Shown here one piece after another: positions 42,472-51,459 of a stretch of 64,000 nucleotides of DNA (positions are counted from its first letter, which is position 1; each line of letters begins with the position of its first letter). The DNA is from Nocardia mikamii NBRC 108933 (GTDB lineage Bacteria > Actinomycetota > Actinomycetes > Mycobacteriales > Mycobacteriaceae). The translations under genes were made by a program, and so were the position numbers. Where the stretch lies: assembly GCF_001613505.1 (NCBI RefSeq), contig NZ_BDCM01000012.1, forward strand, positions 124,001-188,000. Reading direction: 5' to 3'. The notes beneath the pieces are model-generated. The model was given only the letters and a program-made list of their open reading frames with translations, ran no database searches and was not told where the DNA came from.

Positions 42472-43304
42472 CACGCGAAACGCCGGTTCCCGCGAGGGGG
42501 CGCCGGTACCGACACACGAGGGTGGAGATGAACACGCGCAGACCACAACACGTCCACTCTCTTAGCACGCCGCAAACACTCAGCGCCACTTCGCTTTCCA
42601 GGTGCGCACCGATGAACTAGACTGCGCGCGCGACGGTGGCGGTTCCGCCACGCCTGCGCCGGGTTCCACGTCGGCGCGGTCCGGGTCCGGGTGAGCGGGT
42701 AGCAAGCCAGGCCGATCAGGAAGGCCGAGAAGTGGCCGATTCCCGTGAAGGTGAGGTGGATCAGCGGCGGCGCGGCGAAACAGACCGTGGCCGCCACGAC
42801 ATAGCCCCACCGCCACGGATACGCGATGTGATAGGTCAGCACGCCGATGATGCCGGCGAGAAAGTAGCTGACGCCGATATCGCGCACGTCGACGAGAGCG
42901 GGATCGGCATGTCCGTGCCGGATCGCCCAGCCCAGCAGGCCCTCGCTGATGTAGGTGGCGCCCACGTGGGCGCACAACCCGACGATCGCCCAGCGCAGGG
43001 CGCCCAGCCACCGTTCGGCGGACGCGTGGAATACGCAGTACAGCACCAGATACGGCAGCCAGAAGTAGCCGGCCACCCACAGCAGGCTGGTCACCAGGAC
43101 GTGGAGCGGATCGCTGGTCAGATTCGACAGATTCGTCGAGCGCTCGCCCAGAATGATCTTCAGGTCGTCCAGCGGCACCGCATGCTGCACGATCGTGGTC
43201 ACCAGGAGCAGCGCCAACCACGAGAACGTCCACGGCGCCGTGCGGACGTAACGCCATGCCGCGGCGGCACGACCACGCATTCGCTCAGATCGTCGATTCG
43301 CCAC
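42468..43304 (-). CDS. Rhomboid-like membrane protein
   Basis: The 278-residue protein has six or seven hydrophobic segments. Its first half contains WTFSWLALLLVTTIVQHAV and LTSDPLHVLVTSLLWVAGYF, the pattern of the actinobacterial rhomboid-like group. GVSYFLAGIIGVLTYH may hold the serine and TGIGHFSAFLIGLACYP the histidine of a protease dyad, but the usual GxSG is not exact, so activity is uncertain. The last 60 residues are basic and low in complexity. GAGGAG lies six bases before the GTG start. It is coupled to the acyltransferase by a GTGA overlap. Confidence 0.72.
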   Translation of the reverse strand: MANRRSERMRGRAAAAWRYVRTAPWTFSWLALLLVTTIVQHAVPLDDLKIILGERSTNLSNLTSDPLHVLVTSLLWVAGYFWLPYLVLYCVFHASAERWLGALRWAIVGLCAHVGATYISEGLLGWAIRHGHADPALVDVRDIGVSYFLAGIIGVLTYHIAYPWRWGYVVAATVCFAAPPLIHLTFTGIGHFSAFLIGLACYPLTRTRTAPTWNPAQAWRNRHRRARSLVHRCAPGKRSGAECLRRAKRVDVLWSARVHLHPRVSVPAPPRGNRRFAW

Positions 43305-43458
43305 GGTGGCTCCTCACCGGCCGATCGGGCCCGGCGCTCACGAGCCGTAGAGCGCCGACACATCGACTGTGTATCGCCTGCCCGGCGGCGGCATCACCCA
43401 CCGCGGATGAAATGCCGAGGTCCGGCGGCCGCCGGACACCCCCGGCCGCACCGCCGCC

Positions 43459-44637
43459 TCAGCCGGCGTCGACGACCGATGCGGGGAGCCCGGCCAGGCT
43501 GCGGCTCAGATAGCTGCCGTCGCCGGTGAGGGAGCGTTCGAATTCGAGCGGGTCGTTGAGGTAGGTCGTCGCCAGCGATTTGGTGTGCACGCGCGCGTAC
43601 TGTTCGCCGTCGGTGGAGCGGGCCTCCACGCGGACTCCGGACAGCAGGTGGACGCCGGACGCCCCGTCGGCGGCGTCGACACCGTAGGCGACCGGGCCGG
43701 TTTCGTCGAGGCCGTAGCAGATGGTGATCGGCCCCGACACGGCCCGCACCCGCGCCGCCACCGAGGAGGCGACCGAATGCGGCGACAGCCGCAGCCGGAT
43801 CCGGCGCAGCGCCGCCGCGACGTCGACCGACAGGTCCTCCCGGGTGCCCTGCACCATCGCCTGATAGACGGCCGGTTCGGCCACCAGCACGGTCGGCGAC
43901 TCCGCGGCCAGGTGGCGATGAATATTGCCCGGCGCGTGAGTTCCGGCCGGCAGGACCAGATCGGCGCCGGCGACGAGATTGGCGACAGTGGCGGTGTGGA
44001 ATCCGAAGCGCCCGAACAGACCTGCGAAACACAGCGTCCGATCGGATTCGCGCAGTTTGCTCGCCCCCACCCACGCGGTGGCCGCGTTGAGCACCGCGGT
44101 CGCGGAGTACTCGAGACAGACCAGTCGCCGCGACGGCGCCGAGGCGACGCGGCACAGTTCGGTGTCGCGGTGCAGGGCCGGGCGGTCGCCGTCGAAACCG
44201 GTGCGCTGCGCCCAGGATCGTTCGTCGAGCCGGATTCCGCCGGCCTGTCCGGAGGCGACGACGGCGTCGATACCGCACTCCTCGATCAGCTCCCGCATCG
44301 CGGTGAGCGGCAGTGCCGGATTGGCCAGGACGGGGATGTCGCCGCGAGCGAGCAGCGACAGCATCGTGGAGATGTATCCGGGGGAATTACCGAGCGCCAC
44401 AAGGACTCTCGCACGCGGACGGCGCAACACCGTATCGAATCGCGCGGCCTTGTCGGAAACCTCGGCGAGCAGGTCACCGAAGGTCCGGCTGTCGTGCATG
44501 CTCGACACCGTCGCGTACGGGCGCATCCGCATGGCGGTCGTGACCGCGCTGAACAACAGCGCGGGCCTACCGGCACCGGTCGCGATATCCCTGCCCCGAT
44601 ATCCTCGAATATTCACCGATGCAGAATTTATTGTCAT
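43459..44637 (-). CDS. Degenerate AMP-binding (ANL superfamily) protein
   Basis: The 392-residue product resembles the large domain of acyl-CoA/fatty acyl-AMP ligases: FGDLLAEVSDKAARFDTVLR, VLVALGNSPGYISTMLSLLA and ICYGLDETGPVAYGVDA, where YGxTE is the family motif, altered here. The phosphate-binding TSGTTGxPK loop is replaced by LEYSATAVLNAATAWVGASK, and the C-terminal lid with its catalytic lysine is short or missing. It may have lost adenylation. The ATG at 44637 is the most likely start. Flanking DNA upstream is AT-richer. Confidence 0.6.
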   Translation of the reverse strand: MTINSASVNIRGYRGRDIATGAGRPALLFSAVTTAMRMRPYATVSSMHDSRTFGDLLAEVSDKAARFDTVLRRPRARVLVALGNSPGYISTMLSLLARGDIPVLANPALPLTAMRELIEECGIDAVVASGQAGGIRLDERSWAQRTGFDGDRPALHRDTELCRVASAPSRRLVCLEYSATAVLNAATAWVGASKLRESDRTLCFAGLFGRFGFHTATVANLVAGADLVLPAGTHAPGNIHRHLAAESPTVLVAEPAVYQAMVQGTREDLSVDVAAALRRIRLRLSPHSVASSVAARVRAVSGPITICYGLDETGPVAYGVDAADGASGVHLLSGVRVEARSTDGEQYARVHTKSLATTYLNDPLEFERSLTGDGSYLSRSLAGLPASVVDAG

Positions 44638-45234
44638 CGAATACCAATCTTTGTTCCCCCTTGTCCGATATCTACCGCATTCCTCCCCGCAGTACACGCT
44701 CGCACCCGATCACATGCGGACACAGGCAGCGACGCATCGCCTGCGAAGGAAACGTCACATGTACGCCACCGGGATGCGGACACATTAGCCAGAACAACAA
44801 CAATGCGCAACCGCGCGCATTGTCACGTGTTTTGCGAAAGCATTTACGGATGCAAGCACGTTTGCACGGTTGAATGTGCGCGATTCTGTGCGTACGCCGG
44901 GCCGCTCGGCGATCTTCATCCGGTACCGTCCGTCGAGCTCATCGCCCCCGCGAATCCTCCTGCGACACCAGTCGTTCCTGTCGCAACCCGGGGCCTGTCG
45001 CAGCACCTGACCGAGCGAGGCGCCGACGTCTCCCCGGACCGGGCGGCCGCGCAATTTCGCGTCACGACCGCTCGGAACAATCCTTCCCGCATCGGCCGGA
45101 AGGCAATTCCTGCCGCTGGGCGGGGGCTTCCCGCACCCGCCCTCGGGTATTCTCCACAAATGATTCCGCAGCCCGGCGGGAATTACCAGAACTTCGGCGA
45201 CACATCCTCGGCCGGGTATTCCGGCAATTCGTTG
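44638..45234. other. Gene-poor region, AT-richer than its surroundings
   Basis: These 597 bases hold no convincing gene on either strand. Local composition is lower in GC than neighbouring coding DNA, especially around 44600-44900. It includes a perfect hairpin at 44801-44822 and presumably the promoter of the AMP-binding gene. The composition suggests acquired or relic DNA. Confidence 0.5.
44801..44822. repeat. Perfect 8-bp hairpin
   Basis: CAATGCGC (44801-44808) and GCGCATTG (44815-44822) flank AACCGC. TTTT follows ten bases later. It could be a terminator or an operator. Confidence 0.45.
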
Positions 45235-46044
45235 TCAGGCCGGGGTTCGCGCGGCCTCGTGCGACTCGCTCCGCGCACCGGAACCGTCCGCCCGCTCCGG
45301 CACCGAGAGATCGTAGACCGTGTAGGCCGCGCGGATCACCGGCTGGGCCACATTGCGCACCCGGACCCCGCCGGGTGTGGTGCCGCGCTCGTACCCGGCG
45401 TGCGCGTGCCCGTGGATCGCCAGATCGGCGCCTCCGCAGGTGTCGATCGCCTCGCCGAGCAGGTACGAGCCCAGGAATGGATAGATCTCCGGCGGCTCGC
45501 CGTGCAGGGTGTCCCCGCAGGGGGAATAGTGGGTGAGCGCGACCTTCACGTCGGTGTCCAGCCCGCACAGGGCGACATGCAGCGCGTCGGCGAGATCGAC
45601 AGTGTAGGAGGCGAAGTCGCGCATGATGCGCTCACCGAACACGCTCGCGCACTTGCCGGCGAAGCCGCCGCCGAAGCCCTTCGTACCCGCCACGCCCAGC
45701 GAATAGGGGCCCACGGTCACCGTGGTGGAGGTCCCTTCCAGCACCCGGATCCCGTGATCGCACAGCAGGGCCGTGATGTCGTCCTGCAGATCGGAATGGT
45801 GGTCGTGGTTGCCGAGCACCGCGATCACCGGCACGCCGGGGTCCTCCAGTTCGGTAGCGACCACCCGCGCCTCGTCGAGGGTGCCATGCCGGGTGAGATC
45901 GCCACCGACCAGCAGCACATCGGCCTCCTCGGGCAGCCGCTCCCATGCCGGGCGCAGCGTCCCCTGCGACTCCGCGCCGAGATGGATATCGGCCACGGCC
46001 GCGATGCGCACCACCCCGTCCGTCGTCCGCTCCGGGCCCGCCAT
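45235..46044 (-). CDS. Calcineurin-type metallophosphoesterase
   Basis: The 269-residue enzyme has all metal-binding blocks: AAVADIHLGAES, LVGGDLTRHG, AVLGNHDHHSD, VALTHYSPCGD and LAIHGHAHAGYE. These hold two metal ions that hydrolyse phosphomono- or diesters. The substrate is not evident. Its ATG shares one base with the stop codon of the nucleotidyltransferase-BON gene (TGATG), so the four-gene unit that starts with the molybdopterin oxidoreductase ends here. Confidence 0.88.
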   Translation of the reverse strand: MAGPERTTDGVVRIAAVADIHLGAESQGTLRPAWERLPEEADVLLVGGDLTRHGTLDEARVVATELEDPGVPVIAVLGNHDHHSDLQDDITALLCDHGIRVLEGTSTTVTVGPYSLGVAGTKGFGGGFAGKCASVFGERIMRDFASYTVDLADALHVALCGLDTDVKVALTHYSPCGDTLHGEPPEIYPFLGSYLLGEAIDTCGGADLAIHGHAHAGYERGTTPGGVRVRNVAQPVIRAAYTVYDLSVPERADGSGARSESHEAARTPA

Positions 46045-46904
46045 CAGCTCAGCCGTTCGTGATCGACGATGGGCGACTGCGTGGAGGACACTCGAATATC
46101 GTTGTGGATGCGCAGTTTCGGCGCTCGCTCACGCACGATGTCCTCCAGATCGCTCCGCTGCTGTTCACTGCCGACCTCTCCGCACAACACCACCACGGCG
46201 CCGCGGATGGTCACCTGTACACCGAGTTCCGCGGTGCGCGGGTCTTCCGCGAAGGCTCGCCGCAGATTTGCGACCAGATATTGCGGCAACACCTCGTCGC
46301 CCGAGTCCTGAGCCATGACCTCACCTCCGATTCCGAGATCCTCGACCAGCGCCAGAAACGCCCGTGCGTACGGCGAGACCGCGGTTTCGTCCCGGGCGCG
46401 CCGCCAGTCGATCTGTTCCCGCAGATCCCGGGCGATCGCCAGCGGCCGGGTGAAATCGAGCCGGTGCGGGTCGAGGACCATCAATTTGTCCACCATCAGA
46501 TCGGTGCCGCTGAGCACCGGAGCCGCCGCCGGGCCTATCCGCATCCAGGTCGCGCGGCCCAGCAGATCGTCGTCGACGTTGCGGTAGTTGGGCCGGAAGA
46601 TCAAGTCCACCAGCGTATTTCCGTCGTACACCTTGGTCAGCCAGTCCTCGGGCGGGTCGACGGCATGCAGCCCGGCCGCGGTCAGGATGTCGCGGGCCCG
46701 GAAGGCGTCGGCCGGTTTGACGTAGATGTCGACATCGTGATCGCTCGCGGGACCCCCGCGCGCGTACACCGCACATCCGCCGCCGACCGCGAAGTCGATC
46801 TCGTGGGCCAGCAGCGCGTTCACCACTTTGGTGAGCGTGTGCAGCAACTGCTCTATCGAGGCAGTCATAGCGGGCGCATACCCGCCGTCGGCAGCGGTAT
46901 TCAC
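46044..46904 (-). CDS. Nucleotidyltransferase-BON domain fusion protein
   Basis: The 286-residue protein begins with a nucleotidyltransferase-like domain: FAVGGGCAVYARG and HDVDIYV, where the paired aspartates hold the metal. About 95 residues at the C-terminus, after VMAQDSGDEVLPQYLVANLR, form a BON domain with VQVTIRGAVVVLCGEVGSEQ, normally found in membrane-stress and lipid-binding proteins. I start at the GTG at 46904 because GTGA overlaps the upstream gene's stop; an ATG at 46868 is possible. This pairing is unusual and its function is unknown. Confidence 0.75.
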   Translation of the reverse strand: MNTAADGGYAPAMTASIEQLLHTLTKVVNALLAHEIDFAVGGGCAVYARGGPASDHDVDIYVKPADAFRARDILTAAGLHAVDPPEDWLTKVYDGNTLVDLIFRPNYRNVDDDLLGRATWMRIGPAAAPVLSGTDLMVDKLMVLDPHRLDFTRPLAIARDLREQIDWRRARDETAVSPYARAFLALVEDLGIGGEVMAQDSGDEVLPQYLVANLRRAFAEDPRTAELGVQVTIRGAVVVLCGEVGSEQQRSDLEDIVRERAPKLRIHNDIRVSSTQSPIVDHERLS

Positions 46905-47389
46905 GGCGTCGCGACGGCCTGAGGAGCGGTCTCCTTGATCTTGGCATTGGCCCAGCGCATTTGTCGCAACGTCTCCGGATGACAGTCGGCGGCCAGGTCC
47001 AGCAGTTCACTGTCCCTCGCGGCCTGCGCCGCTTGGGCCAGGATTTCCCAGTTCAGCGATACCACCGCGGCATTGCTGTGGATCGTGCGCAGATCGCGTA
47101 GCAACAGCAGCGCGGGCGCATGCCGCCGGCCGACCAGGCTGCCGAGCGTCCGGCGCGCCGACTCCACCGGTCCGGCGACCGACAACGGAGACGCGTCCAG
47201 GTGCAGGCCGCGCCGTTCCCCGGTGTGGGCCAGCTTGCGGCGATGCTCGTCGGTCCAGACCAGCAGATCGCGGCAGACGTGGTGGACCTCGTGGTCGGCG
47301 TGGTGACGATCGGCGGTGCGGATCAGCAGTTTGCCGAGATGGGTTTCGCTGCGGTGTATTTCGGCGAGCATGGCGTCCAGGTCGTTCAT
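46901..47389 (-). CDS. Helical protein of unknown function in the molybdopterin oxidoreductase operon
   Basis: The 162-residue product starts MNDLDAMLAEIHRSETHLGK and is predicted to be four or more helices. It is rich in His and Glu (HHADHEVHHVCRDLL; DEHRRKLAHTGERRGLHLD), a pattern like ferritin or hemerythrin bundles, though no exact EXXH pair pattern is proven. Its ATG overlaps the molybdopterin oxidoreductase stop (ATGA), and its stop overlaps the nucleotidyltransferase start (GTGA). It may bind metal or serve as an electron or assembly partner; this is inference. Confidence 0.65.
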   Translation of the reverse strand: MNDLDAMLAEIHRSETHLGKLLIRTADRHHADHEVHHVCRDLLVWTDEHRRKLAHTGERRGLHLDASPLSVAGPVESARRTLGSLVGRRHAPALLLLRDLRTIHSNAAVVSLNWEILAQAAQAARDSELLDLAADCHPETLRQMRWANAKIKETAPQAVATP

Positions 47390-49818
47390 CGCGCACTCCG
47401 CTCCAGTTCGACCGCCGGTGTGGTGGTTCGTTCCGATCGCCGGCCGGAGCGCACGAGTTCCATCGCGGCCGCGCCGGATTTGAACAGCGGTTGTTTGGAC
47501 ACCGGATCCCATTCGGTGGGCGTGAGCTCGTTGGCGGCGGTGCCGTCCTTCCCGGCGGGGCGATCGCCGGCCGCGGTGTCCCAGTAGCCGTAGTGGAACG
47601 GGAGGAAGACCACGCCGGGACGGATGTCGCCGGTGCGCAGCCGTGCCGTCACCTGCCCGCGCGCGGTGCGCACGCGCACGAGGTCGCCGTCGTCCCACCC
47701 CTCGCGCCGGGCGTCCTCGGCGGCCATCTCCACCCACACCTCCGGCGCGGCGGCCTGCAATTGCGGCGCCCGGCCAGTCTTGGTGCGGGTGTGGAAGTGG
47801 TAGAGCGTGCGACCGGTGATCAGCGCATACCGATAGTCCTCGCTCGGCGATTCGTGCCGTGGAAGATACTCCGCCGCCTTGATGATCGCGCGGCCCTCGG
47901 GGTTCAGCGCGCGATATTCGGTCGGCTCCAGCGGTGCTCCGGTGATCAGATCGCGACCGTAGGTCTCGCAATCCTGTGGTGCCGCACGGAATTTCGCGTC
48001 GGCGTACAAGCGCTCGGTGCCCTCCGGATGCTCGTCGGTACACGGCCATTGGATGCCGCCCAGCGCGCGAAGTTTCGCGTAGCTCATAGCCGAGTAGTCG
48101 CACAGGCGTCCCGCACTGCACCGTTTCCACTGCTCGAACACCTCTTCCGGCGTCCGCCACGGCAGCAGCGGTGCGCCGTCGGCATCGCGCAGATCCAGGC
48201 GGCGGGCGTAGTCGAGGAAGATGTCCAGATCCGGCCGGGCGGTGCCGGGAGGCTCGACCGCCTTCTCCGACAGGTGCACGGTGCGGTCGGCGTTGGTGAA
48301 GGTGCCGGTCTTCTCACCCCAGGTCGCCGCGGGCAGCACCACATCCGCCATATGCGCCGTCTCGGACAGGAAGATGTCCTGTACGACGAGAAACAGCCGC
48401 CGCTGCGACAGCAGGGCACGCACGCGCGCGAGCTCGGGCAGCGACACCGCCGGATTGGTGCCGCTGACATACAGGAAGCGGATCGACCCGTCCTCGACGA
48501 AGCGCAGGATCTGCATCAGATGCGTCGGCGCGCTGAAGTGCGGTATGCGTTCCGGGTCGACATTCCACAGCCGCGCCAGTTCCTCGACGTGAGAATCGTT
48601 GGCCCAGTTGCGGAATCCCGGCAGATCGCCGTTCGCGCCGCATTCACGGGTGTTCTGCGCGGTGGGCTGACCGTTCATCTGCAGGACGCCGCAGCCGGGG
48701 CGGCCCAGCATGCCGCGAATCAGATGAATGTTGTTGACCTGCACCGCGGCCGCGGTGGCCTGGTGGGACTGGTAGAAGCCCTGCAGCACCGTCGAGAGCA
48801 CCCGCTCGCCGGTGCCGATCACCCGCGCCGCGGCCCGCAGATCGGCCGCCGGCACGTCGCAGATCTCCGCCGCACGCTCGGGCGTACAGCCGGCGACCTG
48901 TGTGCGCAATTCGTCGAATCCGACGGTGTGCGCGTCGATGTAGTCGTGATCGATCCACTCGTTGCGGATCAGCTCGTGCAACAGCGCGTTCATCACCATC
49001 ACGTTGGTGCCCGGGCGCGGGGCCAGATGGATGCTCGCCGCGCGGGCGACCTGCGTGGTGCGCGGGTCGACGCAGACGAGGGCGGGCGGATTCGGGCCGC
49101 GCAGACGATCGAGCATGCGCGACCACAGCACGGTCTGGGTTTCGGCGACGTTGTGGCCGTAGAGCGCGATCACGTCGGCGTGGTCGACGTCGGCGTAACT
49201 GCCGGGCTGCCCGTCGGATCCGAACGACTCCTTCAGCGCCTCACCGGCGGTGGCGGTGCACAGCCGGGTGTTGCCGTCGAGATGATTGGTGCCGATGCCG
49301 CCGCGGGCCAGGACCGTGAGCGCGTAGTACTCCTCCAGGAACAGTTGCCCGGTGGTGTAGAAGCCGATCGATCCCGGCCCGCGCTCACCCAGCAACTCCC
49401 GGGTCCGCTCGGCCACCATCGACATGGCTGTGTCCCAATCGGTTTCGACCAGTTTGCCGCGGCGGCGCACCAGCGGGGCCCTCAGCCGGTCGGGAGAATT
49501 GTTGGCCTGCCACCCGAACAGGTCCTTCGGGCCCAGCCGCCCGCGGTTGACCCGATCCCCGCCGCGGCCGCGGACCCCCACGATGCGGCCCTCGTGCACG
49601 GCGATATCCATCGCGTCGCCATTGGAATGCAGCAGCGACGCGGTCGGCACCCAGCGTTCCACCATCTCCTCGCGCACGCCTTCGGCCAGGAACATATCCA
49701 CGCGTTCCGGCCACGGCTGCCCGGGGCCGTACGGAGTTCGCGTCCCCCACGGGTGCGCGATGCGGTCGTGTCGGCTCGGCCCGGCCGTATGTGTACCGGA
49801 TCGCAGATGCATGGTCAC
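47386..49818 (-). CDS. Molybdopterin oxidoreductase without N-terminal Fe-S cysteines
   Basis: The 810-residue protein is a Mo/W-bisMGD enzyme of the nitrate reductase/formate dehydrogenase group: NTRLCTATAGEALKESFGSD near residue 185, GHNVAETQTVLWSRML, NGQPTAQNTRECGANGDLPG, DVVLPAATWGEKTGTFTNAD and GGIQWPC. The C-terminal domain has HFHTRTKTGR and FLPFHYGYWD. The first 110 residues, which usually hold CxxCxxxC, instead read WVPTASLLHSNGDAMDIAV and NRGRLGPKDLFGWQANNSPD, with no cysteine. A 4Fe-4S cluster is therefore unlikely. A coupled helical protein follows. Confidence 0.85.
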   Translation of the reverse strand: MTMHLRSGTHTAGPSRHDRIAHPWGTRTPYGPGQPWPERVDMFLAEGVREEMVERWVPTASLLHSNGDAMDIAVHEGRIVGVRGRGGDRVNRGRLGPKDLFGWQANNSPDRLRAPLVRRRGKLVETDWDTAMSMVAERTRELLGERGPGSIGFYTTGQLFLEEYYALTVLARGGIGTNHLDGNTRLCTATAGEALKESFGSDGQPGSYADVDHADVIALYGHNVAETQTVLWSRMLDRLRGPNPPALVCVDPRTTQVARAASIHLAPRPGTNVMVMNALLHELIRNEWIDHDYIDAHTVGFDELRTQVAGCTPERAAEICDVPAADLRAAARVIGTGERVLSTVLQGFYQSHQATAAAVQVNNIHLIRGMLGRPGCGVLQMNGQPTAQNTRECGANGDLPGFRNWANDSHVEELARLWNVDPERIPHFSAPTHLMQILRFVEDGSIRFLYVSGTNPAVSLPELARVRALLSQRRLFLVVQDIFLSETAHMADVVLPAATWGEKTGTFTNADRTVHLSEKAVEPPGTARPDLDIFLDYARRLDLRDADGAPLLPWRTPEEVFEQWKRCSAGRLCDYSAMSYAKLRALGGIQWPCTDEHPEGTERLYADAKFRAAPQDCETYGRDLITGAPLEPTEYRALNPEGRAIIKAAEYLPRHESPSEDYRYALITGRTLYHFHTRTKTGRAPQLQAAAPEVWVEMAAEDARREGWDDGDLVRVRTARGQVTARLRTGDIRPGVVFLPFHYGYWDTAAGDRPAGKDGTAANELTPTEWDPVSKQPLFKSGAAAMELVRSGRRSERTTTPAVELERSAR

Positions 49819-49977
49819 CTCGGAGACGAAGGGTTACGGATGCCGCGGACCAGGGGCCGGCGTGTCTGCGCGATACCCGCGCCTACCGGGTTGTAACGGG
49901 TTCGCGCTGTTCGCGGCGGTCCGGTGCGGCTACCGTCGGAGTTACGGGCGAATCTTCGGTACTCGAAGGGAGCAGCG

Positions 49978-50499
49978 ATGGCCACCGCATCTGTATCTCG
50001 GCATCGGGCGCGGGTTTCCCCGGTGCAGGCCGCGGCCTATGTGGTCGGGGCGGCGTTCCTGGTGGTCGGGGTGCTCGGGTTCATCCCGGGCGTGACCACG
50101 AACTACGACATGCTCACCTGGACCGGACATCATTCCGGCGCCGAACTGTTCGGCGTGTTCCAGGTCTCGGCGCTGCACAACATCGTGCATCTGGTGTTCG
50201 GCGTCGCGGGTCTGGCGATGGGCCGCACGACGATGACCGCGCGGACCTATCTCATCGCCGGCGGCGTCGTCTACCTCGCGCTGTGGGTGTACGGCCTGGT
50301 CGTGGACAAGGAGTCGACCGCGAACGTCATTCCGGTCAACACCGCGGACAACTGGCTGCATCTGGGCCTCGGCGCGGCGATGCTGCTGCTCGGGCTCTTC
50401 CTCGGTCCGGCCGACCGTCCCATTCTGTTCGAGGGATCACCGCAGCCGGGACGGCCGGAAGCCGCGCCGCCCGGCACCGGACACGGGCAGACCGAATGA
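49978..50499 (+). CDS. DUF4383 membrane protein
   Basis: A 173-residue protein with four membrane segments. The central GVFQVSALHNIVHLVFGVAG and NTADNWLHLGLGAAMLLLG, each with a histidine inside the membrane, mark the actinobacterial DUF4383 family. The ATG at 49978 follows GAAGGGAG. Family members often lie near stress and redox genes; function is unknown. It is divergent from the molybdopterin oxidoreductase operon and convergent with the SDR gene. Confidence 0.85.
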   Translation: MATASVSRHRARVSPVQAAAYVVGAAFLVVGVLGFIPGVTTNYDMLTWTGHHSGAELFGVFQVSALHNIVHLVFGVAGLAMGRTTMTARTYLIAGGVVYLALWVYGLVVDKESTANVIPVNTADNWLHLGLGAAMLLLGLFLGPADRPILFEGSPQPGRPEAAPPGTGHGQTE

Positions 50500-50503
50500 A
50501 CGA

Positions 50504-50521
50504 GCCGATCAGAGAATCGGC
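50504..50521. terminator. Short hairpin between convergent DUF4383 and SDR genes
   Basis: GCCGAT (50504-50509) and ATCGGC (50516-50521) pair around CAGAGA. It extends into the SDR stop region. Confidence 0.3.
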
Positions 50522-51348
50522 CGGCCGCCGGTGACGGCGAGCCGGGCGCCGGAGATGTAGCTGCCGTCGTCGGAGGCCAGCAGCACATAGGAGGCGGCCA
50601 GCTCGGCGGGCTGTCCGGCCCGCCCGAGCGGGACGTCGTCGCCGAAATTGCGGACCTTCTCCACCGGCATGGTGGACGGGATCAGTGGCGTCCAGATGGG
50701 GCCGGGCGCGACGCTGTTGACTCGAATCCCCTTCTCCCCCAGCATCTGTGCGAGGCTGGCGCAGAAGTTGGCGATAGCCGCCTTGGTGGCCGCATAGGGC
50801 GCCAGCGTCGGTGAGGGCATATCCGAATTCACCGAGGAGCTGCCGATGATCGAACCGCCCGCCGGCATATGCGGGACCGCCGCCTTCACCAGATGGAACA
50901 ACGCGCCGACGTTGAGCTTGAACGTGTAATCCCATTCGTCGCCGGAGATCTCGTCCAGGCTTTCGTGCGTCATCTGATACGCGGCGTTGCTCACCAGCAC
51001 ATCGATTTTGCCGAATTCCGTTGCGGCGCGGTCGATGACGGCCTTGCAGTGTTCGGGATCGGACAGGTCGCCCGGCACCGCGACCGCCTTGCGGCCGGCC
51101 TGCTCCACCAGCGCGACGACCTGTTGCGCGTCCTCGTGTTCGTCGAGGTAGGAGATCAGCACATCGGCGCCCTCGCGCGCGAAGGCGATGGCCACGGCGC
51201 GGCCGATTCCGCTGTCGGCGCCGGTGATCACCGCCGCCTTGCCGGTGAGTTTGCCCGACCCCTGATAGCTGTCCTCCCCGCAGTCCGGTCGCGGGGACAT
51301 CCGCTGCTGCACCCCGGGGACCTGTTGTTGCTGCTCCGGAAAACCCAT
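50509..51348 (-). CDS. Short-chain dehydrogenase/reductase, stress-type (YhdF/GSP39-like)
   Basis: The 279-residue enzyme has an N-terminal tail of about 40 residues (MGFPEQQQQVPGVQQRMSPR) typical of Bacillus general-stress SDRs. Next come KAAVITGADSGIGRAVAIAF (TGxxxGIG), the catalytic SSSVNSDMPSPTLAPYAATK (Ser, Tyr-xxx-Lys) and VAPGPIWTPLIPS. All four catalytic residues are present. CAGGAGATC lies upstream of the ATG. The substrate is unknown; glucose or aldehydes are typical. Confidence 0.9.
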   Translation of the reverse strand: MGFPEQQQQVPGVQQRMSPRPDCGEDSYQGSGKLTGKAAVITGADSGIGRAVAIAFAREGADVLISYLDEHEDAQQVVALVEQAGRKAVAVPGDLSDPEHCKAVIDRAATEFGKIDVLVSNAAYQMTHESLDEISGDEWDYTFKLNVGALFHLVKAAVPHMPAGGSIIGSSSVNSDMPSPTLAPYAATKAAIANFCASLAQMLGEKGIRVNSVAPGPIWTPLIPSTMPVEKVRNFGDDVPLGRAGQPAELAASYVLLASDDGSYISGARLAVTGGRPIL

Positions 51349-51459
51349 CGCGATCTCCTGTCGACGTGGCGGCGGTGGGAGGCCCCACGCTCGTGTGGAG
51401 CCCGGGAACCCTCAGCACTCGCGCTACCCGCGCCCGCTACGGGCAAACCAGCGCCGCGC

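Noticed and set aside
44759..44788. A 9-codon ORF after GAAGGAAA in the gene-poor region
   Set aside because: Too short to judge, with no downstream gene to act as a leader for.
43585..46062. An 825-codon open frame on the plus strand
   Set aside because: It runs antisense through the AMP-binding gene, the gap and the phosphoesterase gene. Its product is Arg/Gly/His-rich without domains, an effect of high GC.
47491..49896. An 801-codon open frame antisense to the molybdopterin oxidoreductase
   Set aside because: Mirrors the codon structure of a well-supported gene and has no ribosome site or domain.
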